Of a stretch of DNA of 64,000 bases, positions 47,519 through 58,800 are shown piece after piece. The stretch comes from Plutella xylostella (lineage: Eukaryota > Arthropoda > Insecta > Lepidoptera > Plutellidae). The stretch lies in assembly GCF_932276165.1 (NCBI RefSeq), contig NC_063993.1, forward strand, positions 8,380,001-8,444,000, written 5' to 3'. Within the stretch, counting starts at the first letter, position 1; every line of letters begins with the position of its first letter. The notes below the pieces were generated by a model. It did no database searches, was not told the DNA's origin, and worked only from the letters and a program-made list of their open reading frames with translations. Position numbers and translations under genes: made by a program.

Positions 47519-49850
47519 ATAACGTTTTATAATAGGCCCCTATCCTACTATAAAAGAAAAATGTATTCCAAGTTTCCACTTGGAATAGTGAAACTTGCCG
47601 GTCTTTCACATAAGTTTGTTTTTTGTTTCAGATACCTATCTCCACTACTAAATCACAAGAAAACAACCAAAGACAAAATTAAAACGTTGGGACTTAAAAC
47701 ATCAAGTTTCTGCATGCATCGTTTGAAACGCGCGGTGACTGCATATTTGAGTCTGTTTCAATACGAACAAAACAATATCGATATATTGAAGAGTGAACAA
47801 ACTGTGTCGGGACTAAAGTACGGATCCTTTTATTGAATATTTACTCTGCGGGCACCCGTTTCTATTCTCCGAGGGTAGACTAGTGTAGTGAATAAAATAC
47901 TCGCTGGCACGGGACAAAAAATCGGTGAAATGCACCGCAAGTAAAAATCTTGCCAATGTGTCTGGCTTGGTGAAATAGAATAGAGGTACTTTGTTGTACT
48001 TTAAACTTTAAATACTTACGTTTTTTTTAGGAATTGGATACTCGTAAACTTGTTATTGGTACCTATAGCTTAATTTTAAATTATTTATTCACATTGATAA
48101 ATTTTAGTGCTGTCGAAAATTTCAATTCTTTGTTTAATATTCGTCTCTATGTCGGTTTCAGTAAATATATTTATCCTATGTATTTTTTTAGTTTTAAATT
48201 TTTAAAATCAAGATGTTGTGCCTCTAGAATTGACATCATTGTCCGTAATTTTTTCCTTTACAATGCTGCGTCTAAAGATGCAAGAAGAGTAATTTTGGAT
48301 TTATTGAATGATACATACACTTACTTATTACTTACATAATACATATTTCAATAAGAAAGCAAAGATTTCACTCAGTATTTTATAGCCTGCCATAAAAACT
48401 TTTGAAAAAAAAAACATCAATAAATTCTTAGTGTAATGCAGTGCATTCGGCTACCTCGCCTCGAGAATAGAAGGTATGATAAAAAAGTTGAAAGAGCTGT
48501 TTTAACGACTTTTCGTAAAAAATAACCTCTATATTTATGACGTTCTCGCTTTTTAGATTTAATAAGAAGAGGTATTTTACTGTATGTATTTTAAAGGGTA
48601 GGTAAGTCCGGACTATTTTTTTTTTACTAACTTACCTAATTTGTAATAAATTAGTATGAAATATATATCTTTTATACATAATTTGATGGAACTATATAGA
48701 AGCCTTATTAAAATTACTATGACTCAAGATTAAAATCAACATTTTGTATGAAAAAAAAAATAGCTTAAAAAAACATTTAAGCTCAATGACATTTAGGGCT
48801 TAATTTAGAAGGCATTTAATAGCTCTTTGCAATGAAGCCCAAGAGTTGCGTGTTAGTCCAGAGGCCCTTATTACTTCGTAGCAATTATGAGGCAAAGTTT
48901 TTTTTTTTTTAATTCTGCGATAGAACTTTAGCACAAGGCATGTATGTACCTAAGCACTATAAATGTATATTTATGGAATGAATAAATAAAATAAGGTATA
49001 TCAATAAATGGCAAACTGTGATTCCAGCTACGTATTTTTTGAACCTTCGGGTACGGAAACTTAATAAAACGCTCCAATAACATTAATCGTAAGTCAGACC
49101 AAGTTTATGAAGAACAAATGTCGATATCAAGGCTCAAATCAGACACTTTCCTTCAATCGTAAGAGAAAAAATAAAACAATTTTCTAATCGGCCAACTTTT
49201 ACGGGCAAAGAGTAAGTAAGGATTTACGGCAAGAGCACCGCCTTTCCAACTTAGGAAATTTCACTTAAGAAACAAAAGTACTCAAATAAAAGAAGAACAA
49301 TCATAAAAAGAGAGATGTAACATCGCGCTTTTGTTAAAAAAGTAAGCTCGCCCCGGGCGGATTCGAATCTGGAGTATTTTATGTGTACCTACTTCCTACC
49401 TATTTAGTCCTCCGTATGCTATCGTCGGAGCTTCATAAAGATAATGCCCAAGACATTTTGCACATATATTTGACAACATTTGTAGAAATCTAATTTAATT
49501 TTTATAGTCTTTCTAAGGTACATACATAAGTACCTACTTAATAGGGTGAACAAAAGAAGCCTTTCTGCGTGACAATTGAACTTTACAGTGGGTACCTTAT
49601 AATTTATAATACGTCCGGCACACCCTGTGCTGGTTAAGGGTGAAAGTACTTGGCTCTCTCGAATGGAACATTGCATACACCCTTAAAGTCTAAACTACCT
49701 TAATAAGCTTGGGGCATTTCCCACCAAGCTGGACAATGGTGGGTTGGTATGTTCACATCCCACATCTAAATGTGCTAAATCACACATGATAAGACTGACT
49801 GACATAGTTGACTGTTAATTAAATGAAAATCAGAAAAAAATCGAAGATTA
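47519..49850. other. Unassigned AT-rich DNA
   Basis: Frames of 101-112 codons (47498-47836 and 48034-48339) have no recognised domain and strong AT bias. Poly-A/T runs occur near 48395-48410, 48617-48630 and 48898-48911. Position 49352-49372 contains a TTCGAA word in a GC-rich context that is too isolated to call a tRNA remnant. Confidence 0.4.
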
Positions 49851-50105
49851 GTGGCCTAGTGGTTAGTGACCCTGACTACTGAACCGAAGGTCCCGGGTTC
49901 GATTCCCGGCTGGGCCTTATATTTTGTTTAAACACAGATATTTGTTCTCGGGTCTTGGATGTGCCCGTAAAATGGCAATAGGCCCGCCCCCTATTACATT
50001 GGGACTAACATAACACTCTGGCGAAAAGTGGGTGCAGCAATGCACCTCTGCCTACCCCGCAAGGGAGTACATTAGTACAATGCGTGAGTGTGTGTGTGTG
50101 AGTGT
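49851..50105 (+). mobile_element. Full-length tRNA-derived SINE
   Basis: The head carries pol III promoter boxes: A box TGGCCTAGTGG (49852-49862) and B box GGTTCGATTCC, flanked by a CCGGG/CCCGG stem. The body starts near GTTCTCGGGTCTTGG and carries CCCGCCCCCTATTACATTGG and GCACCTCTGCCTACCCC. A (TG)n tail follows. SINEs are transcribed by pol III and moved by a partner LINE. Truncated relatives lie at 2992-3046, 21623-21764 and 44695-44848. The acceptor stem does not pair well, so this is not an intact tRNA gene. Confidence 0.85.
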
Positions 50106-51099
50106 TTGGCAAGGTTCCCCTCATCTCGCCTAATCTTTATTGCCCAAAACTCGTTTCGCATAACTCGTAAGGTCTAACCTTTTTTGGTCGAATCGTCACT
50201 TTGCAAAGTCTTACGTGGCATAAGGCTCGTTTCGCCTAAAACTTTTTTGGCACAATCTTGAAACACATAAGTCTCGTTTGCTCAAATTGTTCGTATAATA
50301 TCGTTATAATCTTCTTACCATTCAGCGGGGCAATGCGGCCAGCCTCTTGGGAACCTTGCCAAACGACGACGGCGGTGACCTAGAAAATATCTTTTATCTA
50401 TTAAGGTAGGTAGTTAGTTTTTGTGTGCAATAAAGAGTATTTTATCTTATCTTTATCTTAGTTAGGTAGTTTTATAATATCTTAATATTTATAGGTACTA
50501 TTTTAGTTTAGGTTTATTAGTCGTACATCACATTTTATTCTGTTTTATTTAATAAATTTTTAATCTTGTTTCTCCTAATATTATCTTAATAAATAATATA
50601 TTAAGTATGTTGTAAATGTACACATTGTGGTATTTTTCTCCTACATCCCGAAAATTACGATATTGTATTATCAAAATATCGAAAGTTAATGACTATTATA
50701 ATTATTAAAAACGCCATTTAACCCCATGTGATCAAAACCTAAAGACAGGCGACGAGCAAAGCGAGCACTAGGTGCACATTTTCGTCAGAAGCAAAGCGGA
50801 GCGAAGCGGAGCGGAGCGTTTCCTACATACAAGCAAACAATACAAGGCACCAGTTGCGCTAAGATGCCCCATCTAAGTTAAAGCCCGAATATTATTACTT
50901 TATATAACCTATGTCACATCATTATTAGACCATTCAAGATTTAGCCATACCATTATTAGGCTATACAATATTATGCGAAATAACTTTTAACTAAACGAGA
51001 TTTATGCCATACGATTTTCGGCGAAACGAGACTTTGACCAAACTTTACTATTCAATACGAGATTAGGCAAATAAATCTTACGCCAAAAAAGGTAGAACC
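50106..51099. mobile_element. ~1-kb nonautonomous element inserted in a SINE tail
   Basis: The (TG)n tail of the SINE stops at 50105 and resumes at 51100 (GTGTGTGTGTGTATG), bracketing this segment. Both halves hold degenerate words of the type AAAACTCGTTTCGC (left) and GGCGAAACGAGACTTT (right), so the ends are loosely inverted. Position 50330-50465 resembles a LINE 3' end on its own (GCGGCCAGCCTCTTGGGAAC, then GTGTGCAATAAAGAGTATTT). No coding frame was found; the class is unresolved. Confidence 0.5.
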
Positions 51100-51637
51100 G
51101 TGTGTGTGTGTATGTAATAAAGTGACAGCACTTAAAGATCATCAGCTCACAAACACACATGTATTTTGTAATCACCAGTAAAAAATATGGAAAAAATATT
51201 GCGTTTTTTCTACTTGCATAATTTTTTTATACAAAAAGGTAACTAAACGATTAAGTTACGGAATATCATTCATCGGTTGGATACAGTAACAAAACGCTGG
51301 CAAATAGTGATATTTCAGCGGGCAAGCGGCTAGAACGCTGAAGGGTTAAGCTGTCAGCCGTTCAAATATCGAATTTTATTTGCGTATATCAATAAATGAG
51401 AGCCTTCGACTTTCATAAAGTTTTTAACAAATTTTAGTGTGAAAATGTTACGAATACGGTTTTTTTTTAAAAAAATATGAGCGATCCACGTAATTGCGAT
51501 TTGATTGCCATGCAAGTTTTTCCTGATGTATTGAGCCTGGCACCTGATTATTTTATGGGACAGTCAAATAACGTAATGCGCTCACATAGGTATTTGTATT
51601 TTCAAACTTGAAATAATATTTTTTGATTTCGTTTTTA
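51100..51637. other. Unassigned DNA
   Basis: After the resumed TG tract the sequence is AT-rich and non-coding. Nothing recognised. Confidence 0.4.
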
Positions 51638-51790
51638 GATAGATAGAGAGATAGAGATAGAGTACTCTTTATTTGTACACCAAGAAATGATTAACAATTT
51701 TACATAGACACTTAACTAGGGTACAAAAGGCGGTCTTATCGCTTATAGCGATCTCTTCCAGACAACCTTTGGATGGATGGACTAGAGATA
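51638..51790 (-). mobile_element. LINE 3'-end fragment (family A, minus)
   Basis: A (GATA)n-type tail, AGAGTACTCTTTATTTGTAC, then AAGGCGGTCTTATCGC and GATCTCTTCCAGACAACC. It is the clearest copy of the family-A 3' end, read on the minus strand. Confidence 0.65.
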
Positions 51791-51903
51791 TAAAAGGGGT
51801 ACAGTGTACTTACTCAAGGAATATAGTATAATTTAAGTTATTATTACCTAACTACACACTAAATATAAGCAAAAAAAAAAAAAAAAAAATTTTTTAATGC
51901 TGG

Positions 51904-52155
51904 TGTTACATTAATAATATAGTTAGTAACTGATGGAAAAATGGAACGCAACTCATCATGAAGCGTCAACAAAACGTCAACGTCAATGAGCTGTCATGTC
52001 GATGTCAGCTGTCACGTCAATGTCACTACTGTCACTCTTGATTTTTCTCTGCGTCAAGTAATGGTCGTAATAAATAACCTATTAAAAGTTTAATTGAGTT
52101 TTCTCTGTATTTACCACAGTAAATTAATAAATAATAGTAGTATTAAATTCCAACA
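51904..52155 (+). repeat. 5' LTR of Copia element
   Basis: Starts TGTTACATTA and ends TTCCAACA (TG...CA), directly against the primer-binding site. 252 bp. It includes an array of GTCAACGTCAATG / GTCATGTCGATGTCA-like words (about 51965-52040) that may be regulatory. The left boundary is inferred from the TGTT/AACA symmetry because the 3' LTR is outside the window. Confidence 0.65.
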
Positions 52156-52167
52156 TGGTAGCAGAGC
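52156..52167 (+). other. Copia primer-binding site
   Basis: TGGTAGCAGAG immediately after the LTR is complementary to the 3' end of initiator methionine tRNA, the usual primer of Copia-type elements. Confidence 0.75.
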
Positions 52168-52312
52168 GTGGTTCTTAACAAATTTCAGGTATTAAGTGCG
52201 TGATTGCAAAAATATCACGAGATAACATTATTGTCCGCCGGCCGGCACAACTTGATTGCCGAAATTTCAGCAAACAGGACATTTAAGTTATTTGTAGTAA
52301 TACAATCAAGAC

Positions 52313-54022
52313 ATGTCGTCAAATGCAAGTGCATTCAGCATCGACAAATTAATTGGCCGTGACAACTACTCGACCTGGAAGTTTGCAGTACAAACATATT
52401 TAGAGCATGAAGAGCTCTGGGAGTGTGTTGAAGGAACCAACTTTGACCAGAAGAAGGACAAAAAGGCAAAGTCGAAGATAATCCTGCTAGTTGACCCGAT
52501 AAATTATGTTCACATCGAGGAATGCACCACTTCTAAGGAGGTATGGCTCAATTTGCAACAAGCTTTTAGCGACTCAGGTCTTACACGAAAGGTTGGCTTA
52601 CTAAAATCTCTGATAACAACCACTTTAGATAGCAGTTCAAGTGTTGAGGACTACGTAAATAAAATTATGTCCACTGCACACAAGCTCCGTAACATAAACT
52701 TCAAAGTGGATGATGAATGGCTGGGTACATTGTTACTAGCTGGGCTGCCGGAGTCATATAAACCTATGCTCATGGCATTAGAAAGCTCGGGCACTTCCAT
52801 AACAGCAGACTTGGTCAAAACTAAGATTTTACAGGATGTAAACATTAAGCCGACTGAGAATTCAGCACTCATTGTACATAAATATGGAGAAAATTCTAGA
52901 GGAAAATCAAAAGGTCCCCGCTGTTTTAATTGCAACAAATATGGTCACTATAGCAAGTTTTGTAGAAATAAGAACAAAAAGAATGGTAATCAAAATACTA
53001 ATACCAGTTTTGTAGCTGCTTTTTCAGCTGTTTCAGTTAACGATGAAAACAACTGGTATATTGATTCTGGAGCATCTGCACATATGTCTAGACATCGAGT
53101 GTGGCTGGAAAATGAGACGGCACCCAAGGTACCCCATGTGCGAGTGGCAGATGATAAGGTGCTAAAAGTTATATCAACTGGGAACATTATCATAGGGGTG
53201 AAGGGCCCAAACAGTTCGCTCAACAACATACAGGTAAAAGATGTTCTTTATGTACCGGACTTAGCTACAAACTTGCTATCTGTCAGTAAAATTATTGAAA
53301 GTGGCTGTACTGTCAAGTTTAATGAGAAAGGCTGTATTATAAGGAATAGCAATGGTGAGATTGCAGCAACAGCTGATCGTGTAAATGGCACATATCGACT
53401 TAACACCAATCTACACCAAGCCCTATCATCAGTAACTTCAAAAGGGGACAGTAACTTCTTGTGGCACCAAAGAATGGGCCACATTAATTACAATGACCTA
53501 GATAAATTACAGATCTGTGCCGAGGGTATGAAAATATCCACGCAGAAAGAAGACGCAGCATGCACTTCCTGTCTGGAAGGGAAACAGACCAGACAACCGT
53601 TCAACCATGGGGGCTCCCGGGCATCTGAACTGCTAGAGCTAGTCCACTCAGACGTATGTGGACCGATGGAGAACAAGTCTATTGGAGGTTCCAGGTATTT
53701 TCTCACCTTTATAGATGATTATTCCAGAAAAGTGTATGTATACATGTTGACCCACAAAAGTGAAGCCTTAGAAAAGTTCAAGGAATTTAAAAATCAGGTG
53801 GAAAATGAGTTAAACAGAAAGATAAAGATTCTTCGGTCTGATAATGGTAAAGAATATGTTAACCACAGTTTCCATTATTTTCTGAGATCTGCAGGTATTA
53901 TTCATCAAACTTCAAACCCATACACTCCGGAGCAGAATGGGCTAGCAGAAAGAATGAACCGTACACTTGTAGAAAAGGCTAAATGTATGATTTTTAATGC
54001 ATGTTTACAGAAAGAATACACA
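52313..54022 (+). pseudogene. Ty1/Copia Gag-protease-integrase (first part of frameshifted gag-pol)
   Basis: Gag begins with the capsid-like MSSNASAFSIDKLIGRDNYS region. A CX2CX4HX4C zinc knuckle lies at residues 204-217 (CFNCNKYGHYSKFC). The aspartic protease has D251 in WYIDSGASAH. The pre-integrase zinc region holds HQRMGH and CTSC. The integrase core has D447 (HSDVCGP), D510 (LRSDNGKEY) and E546 (AERMNRT), which gives the expected D,D35E spacing. The frame is lost at about 54018-54023, in an ACACAC run where one extra base (or loss of two) moves the sequence into the next frame. The original frame then runs as nonsense to a stop at 54106. Codons before the break look intact, so the damage may be recent. 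Confidence 0.9.
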
Positions 54023-55566
54023 CTGGGCAGAAGCCATATCGACTGCTGCATACATTGTAAATCGCTCTCCCTGTCGGGGGCTGTCGTCAGATGCCACTCC
54101 ATATGAGGTATGGACTGGATCAAAGCCCAACATCAGTCACATGAAGGTATTTGGCTGTCGAGCTATGGTACATGTACCCAAGGAAAGGAGGCAGAAATGG
54201 GACCCCAAATCACGTGAGTTAATTTTTGTTGGGTACAGTGATACTACAAAAGGCTACAGATTCATAGACCCGAAAAATAAGCGCGTTATAATGAGCAGAG
54301 ACGTTGTATTTCTAGAAGATACGGTCCAACAGACGAAAATCTCCATAGAAACAGACAACATGAAAGATAAAACATGCACTAATGAAAGATATCAGTCAAA
54401 TACAACTTGTACACCGAGTAAACCAGCTGCAGTTGAAATTGTACATACCCATGATGATAATAGAGCACCATTAAATGTTTCAGTCGCAGATGCAACTATA
54501 GAAGTTTCTAGTTCATCAGATGAATTCAAAGACACAGACTATGTACCAAGCAGACCATTGTCACCATCAACAAATGTCACAGTAAGAACACGGAGACAGT
54601 TAAGAGAACAAGCTGATCAATCAGATCCTGTGTCATACATGTGCTTAAGCAATGAATCCGCAATGAGTGTGCTGGACTGTGATCCTCAGAGTACTGAAGA
54701 AGCATTGAAAAGCGAACTAGCTCAGCAATGGAGAGATGCCATGGATGTAGAATATGAGTCACTGTTAGAGAATGATACTTGGATTCTCACTGACTTGCCT
54801 AAAGGAAAGAGAGCAATACCCTGCAAGTGGGTGTATAAAACTAAGAGAAATGAAAATGGAGAGATTGTAAAATATAAAGCCAGGCTAGTAATAAAAGGGT
54901 ATAAACAAAGAAAAGATATAGATTATCAAGAAGTATTTGCCCCAGTGGTCCGTTACACTTCCCTCAGATGTCTAGTAGCTACAGCAGCTAAGTATGATCT
55001 CAAAATTCATCAAATGGATGCCATTTCAGCATTTTTGCAAGGAGATGTAGAGGAGGAACTTTACATGACCCAGCCACCCTTGTATGAGAAGGACAGCAAG
55101 AGTGTATGCCACCTTAAAAAATCCATCTATGGTCTGAAACAAGCGAGCCGACAGTGGAATATAAAATTGAATGCTGCACTTCAAGATATTGGCTTGTCAC
55201 GGAGTAAAGTTGATCCCTGCATATATTATTGCATAAACGAGAACGATATACTGTTCATAACATTGTATGTCGATGATTTATTGTTCTTTTACAGCAGAGA
55301 AGGAACTGTAAATACTGTAAAAGAAAAATTAACTCAAAAATTCAAAATGAAAGATCTAGAAGAAGCCAGATTTTGTATTGGTTTGAAAATAACAAGAAAA
55401 GAAGATGAAATTTCATTAGATCAGTCGTTGTACATTGAGAAAATATTACAACGCTTTGGAATGGCAGAAAGCAAAGCAGTCAACACACCTTGTGATGTCA
55501 GCATGAAGTTGATACCGGCCAAGAGTGATGATGAAGTCAGGACTGACATACCATATCATGAAGCAG
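54018..55566 (+). pseudogene. Ty1/Copia Pol, integrase C-terminus and reverse transcriptase (interrupted)
   Basis: After the frameshift this frame continues the integrase (HWAEAISTAAYIVNRSP) and a linker. The Copia reverse transcriptase follows (KWVYKTKRNENG, GYKQRKDIDYQEVFAPVV, DAISAFLQG) with catalytic YVDD encoded at 55266-55277. The sequence reads on to YHEA at 55566 and is cut by the BEL insertion. The downstream RNase H is outside the window, except that the last bases (63989-64000) resume the frame. The first ATG of this frame (53997) is probably incidental, since Copia makes one gag-pol frame. Confidence 0.9.
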
Positions 55567-55767
55567 TGTTCGGGCTGCTGCCAAAACACTCTAATGATAG
55601 TTAAATAAAAGATTGATTTGCACTTAAAGACTGATTTAATGAGTGATCGCGGTGATGGTTGATGACACACTGATGTATAAAGAAAGGCGTCGCGCGCAGG
55701 CGGCGATCTAAGTATATGTACTTACTACTTATGCTATTTTACAAGGTGTTCGGTTACTTTCCGAACA
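55567..55767 (-). repeat. 3' LTR of BEL/Pao element
   Basis: 201 bp, beginning TGTTCGGGCTGC and ending TTTCCGAACA on the plus strand. TGTTCGG/CCGAACA are 7-bp inverted termini. Same sequence as 63788-63988 by direct reading. Confidence 0.95.
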
Positions 55768-55857
55768 TGCTCCCGGGCGGGAGAAAAAACACAAAGCTCA
55801 AAATTATACATAATAATGAGAAAAAAAATTACTGATAGAAAAAAAATTGGGCTTATG

Positions 55858-58800
55858 CTACATGTCACTATTTTCGATTATCGAGAATGCCTTTCGCGCA
55901 CTAACACTTTCACTTTCATTGTGAACCACTGATTTTAATTCACTGTTATCACTGCGTTGCGCGCCCGGTGAGAGCACCAGCCGCCGCCGCCGACACCTCC
56001 TGCAGGCGACCACGAGCGCCGCGCACGCGCCCGCGCCGACCAGGCTGTAGCTGATGGAGTATTGATGTATGTCGTGGCTCGACAGCACAGGCATTTCATC
56101 CATGTTGCTCTTCATGCTCTTTATTTGAGATTCCAAGCCATCTATAGAGCTGTTCAGTTTATCGATATCTGTATCGTCTTCTTTGAAGTAAGGCATTGTA
56201 ATATTGATAATGTGGTTGATTTCTGGAACATCTGGTGTAAGGATATTCGGTGCCGTTTGTATAGTATTGAATTGGTGCCCGCTTGCCAATAACGTGTAAT
56301 CCTTGCCTTTAATTTGGCACTTATCTTGCAGAGTTATTAATCCAGATCTCTTTATATCGCGACTGTGCACTGTATTGTCACATATGATCCGCAAATTGTA
56401 TGTATCGCAACAGAAGTACAGATACTGAAGAGGGTTGTTAAGTTTTATCCACTGGTTGCGGCAGGTAGCGGTAGCTACTTTGCAACTATCATTGATGTTA
56501 TTAAAAACACAAAACTTCTCGTCGGTGCTTAGATGATAAATTGGGCTCTTCAATTCACAAAGGTAATGTCCCTCGTGTAATATACATCCTTGTAACTCGT
56601 CGATTGATAGTATGATATATGCGTCCTTGTTTAGATTTAATGATACGTATTGTGATAAGGCGACTATTTCAGTCATTAATTTGCCAAATTGATGTGGGAT
56701 GGGTATTATCTGATACATCTGGTATATGTCCCTGCTCACTAGAGGGAATTGTATTTCAAAGATAAGGTATTGTGTAGTGATTCTTGTTTTTATTTTTAAA
56801 AGCTTGTATATTTTGTATAAGTCTATTTGTATGTTGTCAATCGGTATGCTTAAATCCTTTGATAACTGTCCTGATATCACATTCAGTTCACTCTGTAGTT
56901 GCTTGGGAGTCAGCAGATGGGCATTCAGTTGGCCTTGATATACGTCAGTGATGGTGTCCAAGAGGGTATTTTGAATGCTTTTTAGATTCTGAAGTAAGTT
57001 CATAGCCGACATTGCTGACATAATAAAATCCTCGACTTCCGACATGCTCTGTATTTGCATATATAAATCGTTCGTTGCCTTATCGAGAGAGTTTAACCGA
57101 CTACTTATAATGTTATACTGCCTTTCCATTGATGCTTCTGTTCTTTTTAACAAGTTAAATTCTGACTCTACTATAGAAGTTTGGTTACGCCATAGATTTA
57201 CCAAGTGTTGTTGATTATTCCTAATCAGTTCAATGTCCTCAGAGTATTTATCTGCAAAACGCTGATCTAGCACACCAAACAATGTGTTCGCAAGGTAGCC
57301 TACGCCATTGACAAGACCGCGACGCTGTCTGGAGTGCTCGGTAAAATGCTGTGTTAGTAAAAGTTGATTGTTGTATTGTAATTCTGAGTAGTCGTGATTC
57401 ATTTGTAGTAAAATCATATGGCATTGTTGGTTATGCTCGATGTTTGTGCATAGTTTGTCTAAGTGATTTGATAATTTTTTGTATGCTAGTTCACCTTGCC
57501 AGTACGGGGCCATATCGTGGTACACAACTAAGGTCCATTTGTCTCTGATAAGTTGCATCTTTGTTATGGGGTCGAAATATAGCGATTGGTTGGCGCTCAT
57601 CTCAGTAATATTATACTCCGATCTAGACGTAGGCATAACACTCATGAATGAAAGAAGCCCTATTGCCATTGATATAAAGTCGAATTTCTTCTTTGCTTGT
57701 CTGCATGGTCGTGTCTTCTTTCCGAATGATGATTGACCTTCGCTTGATTCATTCGTTTGCTGGCTTGATGCTTTTTTGCTGGTTTGTTCTTGCTTGTTTT
57801 CAGATACCGTGTCGGCGAGAGGTAATGCTGACAATTTAATGATCGGTCTCCTTAATAAACCGTTCTTTGTCTTCAGGGTAACAACTATTACTAGTCCATC
57901 TGAACCCGGGTGAAGCTGGACGACGCGACCCATCGCCCACTTCCCTGGCGGTAGATTAGCATCATGTATGAAAACGATTTCTCCAACTTCAATATTTTTA
58001 CAACTTTTGCGCCATTTTGTTCTTTCTGTTAGCTGGGTAAGATAGTCTAATTTCCACTGCTTCCATATGTCTGTAAATAATTTGCTAGTGAGATGCCACC
58101 TTGTCCTTGCATCTTCCTTTGTTTGTATAATTGTAGATCCTGCCCTTCCCGTCAGGAAATGCGCTGGAGTTAGAATTTGCAAGTCATCCGTATTTTCTGT
58201 TAATGCGCAGAGCGGCCTAGAGTTTAAACAGGCTTCAAGCTGTGATAGGAGAGTGGAGTACTCTTCAAAGGTAAGTTTCTGATGCCCTATAACTCTTTTT
58301 AGGTGATGTTTGAGGCTACGTACTGCTCTTTCCCACAGACCTCCGGCACTCGCCCAGGTGGCGGCGTTAAAGTGCCAGTCGATTTCCATTTCAGATACCT
58401 CGGAGAAAAAACTATCGTTGAACATGCTTTGAAATTCTTCTATTTCCTCCTGTAATAATCTGTTTGCTTTAATAAAGTTACTTCCTTGATCGGAATAGAC
58501 ATGGCGGGGCGCGTTTCTCCTTGCAGCCATTCTCCTAAGAGCCGCCAAAAATGCCTCACTGCTTAGGTCAGACACCAACTCAAGGTGTACTGCCTTTGTG
58601 ACCATACAAACGAACACTGCTATGTATGCTTTAGTAGTTCGAATGCTTCTACCTCTACTTGCTTTTACTTCTACGAACCCTGTGTAGTCCACTCCTGTGT
58701 GATAGAATGGGGGTGCCTCGTTGACCCTAGCTTCAGGGAGGTCAGCCATCAGTTGGTGGCCCAACACAGGATCGTGTCGTTTGCAGGTTACGCATGATCT

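Noticed and set aside
47498..47836. 112-codon plus-strand frame with a polypyrimidine-CAG before 47631
   Set aside because: It begins inside the long-TIR element and has low-complexity composition. No partner exon or domain, so not called a gene.
49352..49372. TTCGAA word in GC-rich context resembling a tRNA T loop
   Set aside because: No matching A box, D arm or acceptor stem nearby.
49851..49918. Possible functional tRNA gene
   Set aside because: A and B boxes and a T-arm stem are present, but the acceptor stem does not pair and a SINE body follows. Called a SINE head instead.
53997..54022. Start codon of a separate Copia pol ORF
   Set aside because: Copia elements use one gag-pol frame, and this ATG lies within integrase sequence read in the other frame. 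The split is better explained by a frameshift.
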